From Chrysomallon squamiferum (taxonomy: Eukaryota; Mollusca; Gastropoda; Neomphalida; Peltospiridae), in NCBI GenBank assembly GCA_012295275.1, contig CM022666.1, positions 3,258,616-3,303,615 of the forward strand: DNA of 45,000 nt. Direction: 5' to 3'. The translations under genes were made by a program, and so were the position numbers. Positions 14,172-25,165 of this stretch are shown here, one piece after another (within the stretch, counting starts at the first letter, position 1; every line of letters begins with the position of its first letter). Under the pieces are notes generated by a model. It was not told the DNA's origin and made no database searches. It was given only the letters and a program-made list of their open reading frames with translations.

Positions 14172-14291
14172 TCTCGTACATTTTCGATAATTCTCGCACA
14201 TTATTCGGCATTTCTCGTACCACTTCGGCATTTCTCGTACCTCTTCGGTATTTCTCGTACCTTTTTGGTATATCTCGTTGATTCTAGTATT
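14171..14291. repeat. 20-bp degenerate tandem repeat just 3' of zic
   Basis: Six units of 20-21 bp start at 14171, 14191, 14212, 14232, 14252 and 14272. The core is TTCTCGTACC followed by a CTTCGGTAT-like half. On the minus strand each junction contains GGTA-N7-TACC, able to form a small stem. A further TTCTCGTACTAC occurs at about 14316. It is not a microsatellite; function unknown. Confidence 0.85.
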
Positions 14292-14308
14292 ATTATTATT
14301 TGTTTTGT

Positions 14309-14314
14309 TTTATT
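14309..14314 (-). terminator. Possible polyadenylation hexamer for zic
   Basis: AATAAA on the minus strand, about 190 nt after the stop codon. Two more overlapping copies lie at 14162-14171. In such AT-rich DNA the hexamer is common by chance, so the true 3' end is uncertain. Confidence 0.35.
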
Positions 14315-14506
14315 TTTCTCGTACTACTCCCATATTGCCATCTCTGAGCTTACGTCACTTTTCGGAAACCATCGGCACATTCCGGAGAACATCTCGTTAT
14401 TTTTCGTATTTAGTTTGTGTTTTTTTTGTTTTTTTTAATCTCTTGAACAAGTCTCGTATTATCAGCGTCATCACCACGGATAAAACTCGTTCTTGTTCTG
14501 CTGATG

Positions 14507-15024
14507 TCATGTGTACTGCATCACAGGCTGGGGGTGGAGATTGGTTATGTGAGCGAGGGAGTTTATCGGGGAGTGGTCCGTACTGGGCGGGGTGGGCATC
14601 CCGCCCGCACTCTGGCACACGTACCACTCGCTCAAGTTCGTGGGGGTCGGGTGCACGAGGCCCGGGTTCGAAACGAGGTTCGACACGAGCGGATGAAGGG
14701 GACTCGACGTAATCTGCACGGACGAGTTCTGAGAATGCGACGACGTCGTGGACGTGGTCGATGACGTAGTGGGGCTGGTCGCGGGCGTCGACTCGCTGCT
14801 GGGACTCTCCGGGTCGGAGTCGTAGCCCGGGATGGGCGACGTCTTCCCGTGCACCTTCATGTGCTTTCTCAGCGAGCTCGGGTGGGTGTAGCTCTTGTCA
14901 CAGCCTTTGATCTTGCAGTTGTACGGTTTGTCGCTCGTGTGCACGTGCGAGTGTTTCTTCCGGTCCGAGCTGTTGGCGAACCGGCGGTCGCAGCCGTCGT
15001 ACTCGCATTTGAAAGGTTTCTCAC
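14507..15024 (-). CDS. zic: Zic family transcription factor, terminal coding exon (end of codon 289 to residue 460 and stop)
   Basis: The exon begins with GT after a pyrimidine-rich TTACAG acceptor and completes the split glycine codon of exon 1, restoring a canonical TGEKP linker. Finger 4 uses C295, C300, H313, H317; S314 stands where vertebrate Zic has Met. A TSDKP linker leads to finger 5 (C325, C330, H343, H347), which has C-x4-C spacing; vertebrate ZIC1-3 have C-x2-C as I recall. The tail (348-460) is Ser/Thr/Pro-rich at about 350-397. It then carries NLSEWYVCQ (418-426) and [10 protein letters not shown] (428-437), and ends in MQYT before TGA (14507-14509). No intron is needed between finger 5 and the stop. 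The frame, split codon and domain continuity make the pairing with exon 1 certain in practice, despite 27.3 kb between them. Confidence 0.96.
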
Positions 15025-15052
15025 CTGTAAGAAAAGAACAAAAGAAATCGAT
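15025..15052 (-). promoter_or_regulatory. Splice acceptor and polypyrimidine tract of zic intron 1
   Basis: The minus strand reads a T-rich run (TTTCTTTTGTTCTTTTC) and then TTACAG|GTGAG. It is the only acceptor that restores the Gly-Glu-Lys-Pro-Phe linker between fingers 3 and 4. Confidence 0.9.
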
Positions 15053-15109
15053 TAAAATCTCGTCCAGGTAAATTAGTTGTATAAATAAACGTTTGCGGTT
15101 TTGAGAGAC

Positions 15110-15282
15110 AGAGAGAGAGAGAGAGAGGTAAAAGTAAATGGATATATTAAGAGATAGAAAAAAAAATCAGGATGTGCGAATGAATGAATGAGTGAGTGAG
15201 TGATAGACTGAATAAATGAAGGCTGAATGAATAAAAAAACAAAAACAAATAAGAATGCAGCAAAAGATAATTAATAATAATA

Positions 15283-15315
<33 letters not shown>

Positions 15316-15400
15316 AATAAATTTACTACTACTACTACTAATAATAATGAATAAATAAATAAATAAAGAAAAATATATGTAAAGAAAAACAAAAGAAAAA
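15110..15400. repeat. Mixed GA, GAAT, AAT and AAAT repeats
   Basis: GA (15107-15127), GAAT/GAGT words (15178-15235), AAT and ACT units (15270-15345) and AAAT (15350-15367), close to the 3' end of the intron. Confidence 0.85.
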
Positions 15401-15639
15401 TGAATGAATGAATCATGATTTAAGGTGACTTGCGTGAAAAAAATATAAGACTAACTGATTAATAAATATAATTAAAAATAATAATAATAAAAAGAAGAAA
15501 ACAAAATTACAGATTCAAGTATACTAGTGGATAAATCAACAGACAAAACGAAATTTAAAATTATCTCTAATTTTTGTAACATTTACTAATTTTCACAGTG
15601 TTGCGCACAACAAAATCAGCTTTTAATGTTTTTCATCCC

Positions 15640-15712
15640 ACGTCGGGAATCGAACCCACGACCCCTCTGACCCCAGCACTACACAGTATCAACCTCTTAA
15701 CTTCCTGCTATC
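15640..15712 (-). mobile_element. tRNA-related SINE-like fragment
   Basis: The minus strand carries a box A-like TAGCAGGAAGTTAAGAGG (15693-15710) and a good box B GGTTCGATTCC (15646-15656), 36 bp apart, as in a polymerase III internal promoter. The 3' half reads GAGGGGTCGTGGGTTCGATT, very like the variable loop and T arm of a tRNA-Lys type gene. Anticodon and acceptor stems do not fold properly, so it is not an intact tRNA. It sits about 620 bp inside the intron, in the gene's own orientation. No clear body, tail or target-site duplication was found. It could instead be a decayed tRNA pseudogene. Confidence 0.5.
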
Positions 15713-15754
15713 AATCACAAACATTTCATAACAAAAAGCAAAAAAAAAACAAAC

Positions 15755-16185
15755 AAAAATTTGCCCCGCAAGGACACAAAACGAAATCGGCCATATTACG
15801 AAAGGAGGAAGCCTTATTTATTTACTGTACTCCAGCGAAAGAAGAGCTCCATCCATTTTATTTTATCGCCTCCAATTGCCGGAGAGCTCCACGAACTGAC
15901 ACACACACACAGCAGTTACCACCGGTCGATTTTCGTGTGTAAACCGAGACTACACTGAGCATGCGTGTGTGTGCGCGCTGAAGATTTTTTTTTTTTTTTT
16001 CGACGCGATCGGTCTAATAGTTGACAAAAGCGTTGAGTATTCCGCTGTGTCAATAGTTTTGAAGTGGGCACGCGATTTTTTTAGGACGGTGCTCGGCGAA
16101 AAAATAGAAAGCATTGTCCGAAAAGAAAACTACAGCACTCGACGAAAGGCGTTTACAACGGTTTTGTTCCGTTCTAGGAGAGAGA
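15755..16185. other. Non-repetitive island 0.7-1.2 kb upstream of the terminal exon
   Basis: Complex sequence with a direct repeat AGAGCTCCA at 15843-15851 and 15883-15891 (40 bp apart), around TATCGCCTCCAATTGCCGG. No open frame of note. A reasonable candidate intronic regulatory element, without proof. Confidence 0.35.
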
Positions 16186-16339
16186 GAGAGAGAAAAAAAA
16201 TGAGTTTATGAGTAGAATAGATTTACGATCTGGAAGAGTTTTTGTGTTTATTATGCAATGTGTTTAAGTAATTGGTGTTATGAAAAACGGTTATGACGTT
16301 TTGTGATGAAAGTGTTGATAATAAAATAAGCAAATAAGA

Positions 16340-16346
16340 AAGTTAG

Positions 16347-16393
<47 letters not shown>

Positions 16394-16591
16394 CGGGAGT
16401 AAAGGTAGTAGTAATAGATGTAGTAAAAGTAATGGTGATGATGATGATGATGATATTTAGTTCCAAAAATAAATAATTTGATAACAGTATAATAGTGAAT
16501 GAAAAAATAAAGACTGAAATAAGTAAGAATAAATAAATAAATTTAAATAAATAAATAAATAAGTAAATAAATAAATAAATAAATAAGAAAA

Positions 16592-16626
<35 letters not shown>

Positions 16627-16678
16627 AAATTTCGTAACTAATGAAGTTTGCTGAAATAAAATATTAATAAATATTCTT

Positions 16679-16723
<45 letters not shown>

Positions 16724-16740
16724 TTATTATTATTATTCAG
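16340..16740. repeat. (AAAT)n arrays and an (ATT)n array
   Basis: AAAT at 16346-16393 and 16529-16627. ATT at 16681-16737. A GAT run lies at 16434-16455. Confidence 0.92.
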
Positions 16741-16891
16741 TAAAAAAACTAAAAAATAAATAATAAAAGAATTTTCACATAATCCGCATAAAAACAAACT
16801 GACGACTTGTATTAATTTTAAACTAAAAACGCCCGCAAAACCAATTCCAGTTACATCAAAGTAATAACCGTTATCTGTGTAACACATGATC

Positions 16892-16892
<1 letters not shown>

Positions 16893-16930
<38 letters not shown>
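16893..16930. repeat. (GT)19 microsatellite
   Basis: Perfect GT run; the flanks are unique. Confidence 0.95.
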
Positions 16931-16932
<2 letters not shown>

Positions 16933-17104
16933 ATACACGTCATAACCAGCACAATCAAGTCCGCGCAAACAAGCTGATCATTCAGCACACACAATGTGCA
17001 TTTCATGCTCACTCGCAGGAACGCTTGGCACTGATCAATAAATGCACATGTGACGTCTAATGCACACATTATTACTATTATTACAATCACACATATACAC
17101 ACAT

Positions 17105-17900
17105 TATGTTAACCCGTGTTGGTTGATCAAGTGAGCGTTTTATAAGGTTCGGTTTCGTAATAATAAAGCGATTTGTATATTTTTTTTTTTTACGATAAAC
17201 ACACAGACAGATCCACAGATAGACAGATATAAAGTAAAATATTAAAGAGTAAAATTAGAAGAAGAAAAAAATTAAATAAAATTAAAGTGAATTAAGATTC
17301 TGTTTATTATATGAGACGCGTTTCGCAGATTCTCAGTTAAATAACCAGTGATAGAATTTATTGTTAAATAATTCAAAAATAAAACACGATCTTTTTGTGT
17401 ATTTGATACATGCTGTTTAGTGAAATTAAACGTATTTATTTACGACAGAGAAAAACCAGAAAACCGAAGCTGATATATATATATATATATAAAACTATAG
17501 TTACTGATTACGCAGTAACGACAATGTCAGCATTTAACACCAACGACAGCAACACCTGATTAAAACGTAACAACATCATCATCATAATATCCTGAGAAAT
17601 TTACACTACTCACTAGCCCCACTTTTTTTTTCTTTTTTTTTCTTTTCTTTTTTTTTTCTCACGGACTCGCTCGGTAGTAAAAATCTAACAGGTCAGTAAA
17701 CTAATGCGCTAAATGCTTTCACTAAATTCTTGAAGACGAAAGCCGACACTGCTCTCATGTGTACATTAGCAGGTTCTGATAATCCCCAGAGAACTACAAA
17801 AGTTGGAATGAAATTAGAGGCGGTTAGAGAGCGACGGAACCTCTTAATTATATAACACGTCTTTTGAGAGAGAGTAAATGAGTAAAGGAAAAAAAAAAAA
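17105..17900. other. Intronic spacer, mostly unique
   Basis: AT-rich unique sequence with a TA run (17474-17491), poly(T)/CT-rich DNA (17623-17660) and a moderately complex segment at 17680-17850. No gene is seen. Confidence 0.5.
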
Positions 17901-17924
17901 AACAAGAAAAATTACTGGGAGGGG

Positions 17925-18099
17925 AGGAGAGAGATAAACAGATAGATAGACTGACAGATACATAGATAAACAGATAAGTGTATATATACGTAAATAGATA
18001 AAAAGACAAAGAGACAGAGAGAGCGAGAGAAAGAGAGAGAGAGAGAGAAGGAGAAAGAGAGAGAAAGAGGAGGAGAGAGAGGAGGGGAGGGGAAGGAGG

Positions 18100-18178
<79 letters not shown>

Positions 18179-18190
18179 CAGAGAGAGAGA
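17925..18190. repeat. Purine-rich tract with (AG)37 core
   Basis: TAGA/CAGA words, then GA/GGA blocks, then uninterrupted AG at 18103-18176. A nearly all-purine strand of about 170 bp (18010-18177). Confidence 0.93.
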
Positions 18191-18710
18191 ATCTTTTCTT
18201 TAAATATAAGCATAATATTTTATAACCATACAAATATAAATGAATAAATGAATGAATGAATAAACAATTAACTATTTTTTTTATATACATCTATCTCTCT
18301 TCTTTCTTTATTTCTCCCTCTCTTTCTCTCATTACGCATATGTGTGCTTGCGTATGTGCGTAAGTGCGTTGTTGATTTTATCTGTTTGTTTTGATACTGT
18401 GCTCTTTATCATAACAAATTAGGTTTCGCACGATTTATTACCAATGTCTGGCAGTAAACTGAATTTCGATAGAAAATCAATAACTGTATCTCTTATCAGC
18501 AAAAATAGTAAAATAGATACAGAGAAACAGAAGGTTGAAGGAGAGAATGAGGGAAGGAAGAAGAGAAAGAAATAAAGCAAATTAGAATGAAATATTTATA
18601 TATTAAATTAAAATATTAAATAGTGGAAAAATACTTATAGTTCTATGAAAAAGATTTCAAAAATTGGTTTCTGTAAAAATGATGATTTATAAGTAAAGTA
18701 AATTGCAATT
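18191..18710. other. Intronic spacer
   Basis: Contains a small GAAT run (18240-18262), unique sequence at 18330-18480 and an A/G-rich segment (18530-18580). No gene is seen. Confidence 0.5.
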
Positions 18711-18714
18711 TTGT

Positions 18715-18734
18715 TATTATTATTATTATATTAT

Positions 18735-18765
<31 letters not shown>

Positions 18766-18815
18766 AGCATAATTGTATTCTTTGTATATATGTGTGCCTT
18801 ATTATTTTGTTATTA

Positions 18816-18857
<42 letters not shown>
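18715..18857. repeat. ATT / GTT / ATT trinucleotide arrays
   Basis: ATT (18715-18729), GTT (18737-18764), spacer, then ATT (18801-18857). Confidence 0.9.
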
Positions 18858-19600
18858 TGCATTATTTTAATATTAAGAAAATCTAGTTCTTTGAAGTTTT
18901 ATGTTTCATTAAAAGAAATACTTGCCAACCAGGAAGTACACCATTAACATTTTTTATAAGATTCTGACTGTGAGCAAAATTAAGTAAAAATATCTATTTT
19001 AAACTGTATGGTTTAAAACTGGTCCAGTTTAAAAATAGTTTGCATATTTTGGTTACATATGTAGAAAATAGTAACAAAATAAATTTTGAAGAAAGAAAGA
19101 AAAAATGTTTAAAAAAAAAAAAAAAGTGAATGTGAATGAATAAGTAATTTAAAAAAAATAAAATTAAATAACATAAAATATAAAATTATATCAGAATACT
19201 GGTAAGAATATTTTTATAAACACTTTAAAAAATATATTAAAATTGAGTGAATTAAAATCATCAACGTTTTGAAATGAAATGAAGTAAAATAAAAATAATC
19301 AAACGTTTACATTTGTAATTATGAAATAATGAAATAGAAAATACATACAAACTAATTATAAATGTACATATACTTGTATATTCTGTATCTATATAATTAA
19401 TATTCGCAAATGAATAACTAAACATATTTAAGTTATTTTCTTATTATACATTCCTCTACATTGAAAAAGTATTAACAGAAGAAAAGGAAAAGGTGTAGTG
19501 GTAGTAGTAGTGATCGTAGTCGTTATAGTCGTTATGATGCTGTTAATAATGTTGTTGTGACTTTGTTGTTTGTTGTTATTCTTATTGTTAATATTTATTT
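18858..19600. other. Very AT-rich intronic spacer
   Basis: Mostly A/T with no strong repeat or frame; AGT units at 19497-19512. Nothing else is seen. Confidence 0.5.
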
Positions 19601-19689
19601 ATCTTTTTGTTTTATTTTGTTTGTTTTTATACTTTATATCTATTGAATTCATATATATATATATATTTCTTCATTAATCGGCATACATA

Positions 19690-19691
<2 letters not shown>

Positions 19692-19762
<71 letters not shown>

Positions 19763-19832
19763 TGTTGTTGTTGTAGTAGTAGTAGTATCATTATTATTAT
19801 TAGTGGTATTATTATTATTATTATTATTATTT
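19692..19832. repeat. Nested trinucleotide array ATT-AGT-GTT-AGT-ATT
   Basis: ATT (19692-19729), AGT (19730-19761), GTT (19762-19773), AGT (19774-19788), ATT (19790-19831). The blocks are arranged roughly symmetrically around the GTT core. Confidence 0.9.
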
Positions 19833-20062
19833 TAAAAATATCATTTTGTCACTATTATATTTGCCATTTTCTTGGTTTATTTGTAATGAACAGTTTCTTC
19901 GCATGAAAGAACCTTGTAAGAAAGTTTAAAGGAAAAATTCACCAGTGTCTTTGGTTATCACATTTCCTTGATGTAAAATATTTATAATAACAAGATTTTT
20001 TCATTACGTAATCTTAGCTTTTGATGAGATCTTAGAGAAAAATAGTTTTGAAAATTATAAAA

Positions 20063-20117
20063 AATAAATAAATAAATAAATAAATAAATAAATAGTAATA
20101 ATAATGATAATAATAGT

Positions 20118-20166
<49 letters not shown>

Positions 20167-20172
20167 GTAGTA

Positions 20173-20216
<44 letters not shown>

Positions 20217-20225
20217 CAATAAAAC
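20063..20225. repeat. (AAAT)n followed by (ATA)n with an AGT insert
   Basis: AAAT at 20063-20093, then AAT/ATA at 20096-20215, with a short AGT block at 20166-20174. Confidence 0.92.
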
Positions 20226-20440
20226 AATAATAAAACTATCAATAAATTAATAAAAATAAAAAGTGTAGAAAAAGGAACAAATTCGACAAAATAAATTTAT
20301 ACTTTCTTTTTTTTTCTATTTTAAATTTAATTTTAAATTTTTTTTTTTTTTTTCAAAGATATATCTTTAAATAATTCCTAATAAAAATGAAAATCCATAA
20401 ATCACATTGTTTATCTCCTTTCGCTTTCGCTTTCAAGTCA

Positions 20441-20459
20441 TTTGACCCTACAGGTCAAA
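20441..20459. promoter_or_regulatory. Perfect 7-bp inverted repeat containing nuclear-receptor-like half-sites
   Basis: TTTGACC-CTACA-GGTCAAA. It can be read as two diverging AGGTCA-like half-sites three bases apart (TGACCC TAC AGGTCA). It lies in a short unique segment of the intron. Confidence 0.4.
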
Positions 20460-20718
20460 CCAGGAGTTGACTTTTATTACCCTACTTGATATGGTCTTAA
20501 AAGTGAAATAAAGAATGGAGTTTTATTGGCCTAATCTCTTCGTAAACTGCCAGTAAAAACAGGAAAAGAGTAAATGATATATTCAAAGAACTTGGAAAAA
20601 AAAGGAAATATAAAATAGTTTGTGATTCCTTCGTGAAGTGATAATTAAAATTATTATCCGATATACTATGGATTTCCTGTTTTTCGTTATAATATTATCA
20701 GAGACTGCACAGAGAGAG

Positions 20719-20836
<118 letters not shown>

Positions 20837-21191
20837 GGATAGGAATTATGAAATCTAAAAATAATATTATGTGTATTTTGTAAGTTGTATCACAATTTCA
20901 GTAAACAGATAAATAAGCAATAATAAAATTAATGATGATGATACTTAATGTCAAATAAATAATTCGATAACAATGGAATTTTCATTATTGTTATTTTAAC
21001 TTTTTTTTTTAGTAACATATTTTATGACAAGCGGATTATCTTGATAATCCTATCTTTATACATCTGCTTAAAAGACAATATTAACTTAGAAATATGTAAA
21101 CAAGGAAATATGTTTAACTTCCTAAATATTTTATGATAAGCTAGTGCAGTTTTATGAAAAGCAGGTATGTATGTACTCAATATGGTAATGA

Positions 21192-21351
<160 letters not shown>

Positions 21352-21419
21352 AATTTAAAGATAAATCAAATTTTAAATTTTATATAATGTCCACTAAAAT
21401 CAGTGTGGGTTAAATGTTA

Positions 21420-21642
21420 AAAAATAAATAGGAATAAAACAAAATAAAATAAAATACAAATAAAATTACAAAAAGTAAATAAAATAAAATAAACAAACAA
21501 ATATATAAATAAAAATAAATAAATAAATAAATAAAGAAATTAATAAAGAAAGAAAGAAATAAAATAAATAAATAAATAAACAAACCAAATAAATAAATAA
21601 ATAAACAAACAAACAAAGAAACAAACCAGCAAAGAAACCAAA

Positions 21643-21673
<31 letters not shown>

Positions 21674-21690
21674 ATCAAATAAAACAAAAA
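21420..21690. repeat. AAAT/AAAC/AAAG tetranucleotide field
   Basis: Imperfect array in which AAAT dominates, with AAAC (21601-21620) and AAAG (21546-21558) stretches. Confidence 0.9.
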
Positions 21691-21719
21691 TATAAAATGC
21701 AACACTATAAATATACACG

Positions 21720-22060
21720 AAACGAAATCGACAACTAGTCGGTTTAACTGGGCCGATTGACGACAGATGTCTATATCAAACCCGTGAGAGACAGATAATG
21801 AAAATATTTATCAAGCTAAATTAGAATAATAGAGAAGTTTGTTGGAATTATTCAGCCACTAGTCAGGCAAGTAGAAACCAACAAAAGCCTAATAGGCAAA
21901 TTAGGTTTACGCGATGTTAATAAAATGGGCGATGGAGAGCTAGACTTAGTGCGGCAGTTTTGTTCAGTGTAATGTAATTATTACTGATAATGAAATATGG
22001 CTTTGTTAAAAGGCGCTTGAAAGTACGAAACAGCAAATGTAAATGTTATGTTTCTTGAGG
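21720..22060. other. Non-repetitive intronic island
   Basis: About 300 bp of unique sequence with moderate GC between repeat fields. No frame. Candidate regulatory element only by its unique character. Confidence 0.35.
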
Positions 22061-22500
22061 TTATTTTTTATTTATTTTATTTTTTTATTTTTTTCAGTTG
22101 ATTAATTTTTCTTCTAAAAACATTTGGTATGAGTATATATGATTTATTTTATTGTTTTTTTATTTTATTAATTTATTTTTATTTTATTAATTTATTTTAA
22201 TATTTATTATTATTATTATTATTATTGTTATTATTGTTATTATATTATTATTATTATTATTAGTTGTTGTTGCAAAAGAGTTAAACTTTAAAATTTACGC
22301 AAATATGTATTTATCTATAGGTTCAATTGTTTATATTATTATTTGAAAATAATTATCAACGTTTTAACAATACTGTTTGAAGATACATTTATTTTCTGTT
22401 GACAATTTTAACTCTTAAATATACTGTATTCTTATGAACTAAACTTACGTGAAGAAATATGAAATGAAGATAATTAAGTTAATAAATTAAAAAAAAAAAT
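22061..22500. other. AT-rich intronic spacer with short ATTTT and ATT runs
   Basis: TTTTATT runs at about 22066-22200, ATT units at 22205-22262 and unique AT-rich sequence to 22480. No gene is seen. Confidence 0.6.
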
Positions 22501-22539
22501 TAAAATAAAATAAATAAGTAAAATAGTAACATAAAATAA

Positions 22540-22745
22540 TATATTTAAGCAAATGAGTAAATGAACAAACAATCAAATAAGAATATAAATAAATAACTAA
22601 ATAAACAGATAAATAGAAAAATAGATAGATAAATAAATGAATGAATGAATGAATAAATAAATGAATGAATAAATAAATAAATGAATGAATGAATAAATAA
22701 ATAAATAAATAAATAAAATATAATAAAATAAAATAAATAATTGTT
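22540..22745. repeat. AAAT/GAAT tetranucleotide field
   Basis: AAAT with interspersed GAAT and ATAG units; pure AAAT at about 22692-22717. Confidence 0.9.
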
Positions 22746-22963
22746 CAGCATCCTACAAATAAATCTAATGGAAATGACCTGATAAAGTCTATGTCAGAGA
22801 CGGCTGCATCAGACAGTCAATGATGTGTTTTGTCCAGTGAATCAGCGGTCGTGATCGTCATAACGTGATTCACAAACATCATTGTCTTTTTCATCGCTCG
22901 GTGATTCAACAATTGTTCAAAGTCGAGAGAGACAGAGTAAGAGTGACGATAAGATGCCATGTG

Positions 22964-22965
<2 letters not shown>

Positions 22966-23058
<93 letters not shown>

Positions 23059-23072
23059 CGAGAGAGAGAAAC

Positions 23073-23105
<33 letters not shown>

Positions 23106-23176
23106 CTGAGAGAGAGAGAGTAAGACTGAGAGAGAGAGACTGAAAGAGAGAGAGAGATAGAGAGATAGAGAGAGAT
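22966..23176. repeat. (AG)45 microsatellite and imperfect GA tail
   Basis: Uninterrupted AG/GA at 22966-23056, then 120 bp of GA with C, T and A interruptions. Confidence 0.96.
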
Positions 23177-23199
23177 ACCTGTGTTATATATTGACTATT

Positions 23200-23690
23200 T
23201 TATTTATTTATTTATTTATATGTTTGTTTTGTTTTGTTTTGTATGTTTATTTGATAGTTTATATATTTTGATAGTAAAAAGAAAGAAAGAAAGAAAGAAA
23301 GAATGAAATAATCACCTCTAAACGACAATCACTATAAACATATTCACTCCTTTGATCAATAAACCATATACATTTTATCGATTTTATAGACAACTTATTG
23401 ATTTCAAATTCCTTTCCTTTCCTTTCGTCTTTTTTTTTCTTTTCTTTTTTAATGTGTGTATTTTTCACAATTCCCAAAGCTCGAAATTAATGGGACCAGG
23501 GGAAAATCCAGTTTATCGTTTAGCAGTCTATTTTTAATCCATTGTTCTTTGAATGGAATCCCAGTGTCATATTGATTTTAAAAACACTCATTTCCACTTT
23601 GGACCAATGAGAAACTATCTTATTAAGCCGTTCACGGAAAAAATTATACACATTTACCGTTTTATGTTGTTGTTTTTCATTTTTTTTTGG

Positions 23691-23728
<38 letters not shown>

Positions 23729-23770
23729 ACCCGATGAAAAATAAAGTATTTTGGACATTAAAAATGAAAA
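23200..23770. other. Intronic spacer with TTTA, AAAG and poly(T) runs
   Basis: TTTA (23201-23219), GAAA (23279-23302) and poly(T) (23693-23723), with unique AT-rich sequence between. No gene is seen. Confidence 0.6.
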
Positions 23771-23899
23771 GAAGAAAGATTTAAGAACCCGCCCACGGAA
23801 ATACGTAAATATTATTGATTTCGAGATAGGAAATTTTAATAAAACTTTTTATGTTTTGTTTATTATTACGGTTTTGAAGTGATAAGGAAAATACTTTTT

Positions 23900-23952
23900 T
23901 TTATATATATTTTAAAATATATATGCATGTATGTGAATATATGTATCTATAC

Positions 23953-23995
<43 letters not shown>

Positions 23996-24060
23996 CATAC
24001 ATGTATATGTGTGTGTGTGTCTGTGTAGGTATCTATATGCGTGCGTGTGTGTGTGAGTGT
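23900..24060. repeat. AT dinucleotide core with GT-rich flank
   Basis: AT-rich words centred on a pure AT run (23957-23991), then GTGTGT with CGTG words to about 24055. Confidence 0.85.
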
Positions 24061-24244
24061 ATACATAAGTAACAGATACGTATGACATAAGAACAAACGA
24101 AACTATGTAATACATTCGTGACTGCATATCAGGAGATAATAAAGGATATATATATATATATATATAAATACAAACATATCAGCAATAACTACTCGAGAAC
24201 AAAAACCTGAGAAAACAAAAACAAAGAAAGATAAATAAATATCA

Positions 24245-24482
24245 GACACGTGTGATACTGACAGCCCGCTGTCGTTTCGATAACGTAATATCAACGCTTG
24301 CGATCGACGTATCTCGCGAACTTTAATCGGCAGTTTCCGTAAAAACGCCCGCTAAAAATCGGTGAGTGACAGTTTGTAAACAGTTTAGACAAAGTGTTCG
24401 GAGATAGCCTGGCGTTTCAGCGCGTTACGCTTGTAGCAGAATCAGTGCCAGGCAGAGTTTTGGTAGAGATTCTGGGGTGAAG
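24245..24482. other. Non-repetitive, CpG-containing intronic island
   Basis: Unique sequence with CACGTG, two GATA words (CGATAACG, AGATAGCC) and GC-richer composition than the surroundings. No open frame. Among the better candidates for an intronic enhancer by complexity alone. Confidence 0.35.
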
Positions 24483-24499
24483 GAACTTTGAAAGTCATG

Positions 24500-24501
24500 T
24501 G

Positions 24502-24551
<50 letters not shown>

Positions 24552-24706
24552 TTTTTTAATTATTATTATTATTGTTGTTGTTGTTGTTGTTGTTGTTATT
24601 ACTATTATTATTATTATTTATTATCATTATCGTCATTATTATTATTATTATAATTATTTATTATTATTATTATTATTATTATTGTTATTATTATTATTAT
24701 TATTAA
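24500..24706. repeat. (AAT)n directly followed by (ATT)n: inverted microsatellite arms
   Basis: AAT/ATA at 24501-24550, a T-rich turn, then ATT/GTT/ATT to 24706. The two arms are complementary and could fold on one strand. Confidence 0.9.
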
Positions 24707-25105
24707 GCTGCTATTTCTATATTTTTTATAAATATATTTTTACTAGAATAAAATATAATTTAAATGATTTGTATTTTAATTTTCAATTTGTATACTTTTT
24801 AAAATTAATTAATTTGTACGTTTATCATCATCATCATCATCATCATCATCAGTATCATCAAGTTTTTAATTATTTTTTTTTTCCTAGTATTTTTCTCGTT
24901 TCTATAAGACTATTTTACCCGTAATTAGATATTTTATGACAGCATAAAAAATGTAGCGAAATGCATTTCGCGATCATTAAAATTTTATCTGTATAATAAA
25001 CCCGTTGTATGTAACAGTAGATCCTAATGAAATACATTTTATATCCACACTGACGTAAATATAAAAATTCTCTGTCGAATCATAGATGACGTAACTGTTC
25101 TGTAT

Positions 25106-25107
<2 letters not shown>

Positions 25108-25162
<55 letters not shown>
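25108..25162. repeat. (CT)27 microsatellite
   Basis: Uninterrupted CT; unique AT-rich flanks. Confidence 0.96.

Positions 25163-25165
<3 letters not shown>

Noticed and set aside
14278-14764. Open frames on the plus strand opposite zic exon 2
   Set aside because: They are antisense shadows of the finger and Ser/Thr-rich coding sequence, with no domain of their own.
15640-15712. Intact functional tRNA gene
   Set aside because: Only box A/B and the T-arm side resemble a tRNA; acceptor and anticodon stems do not pair.
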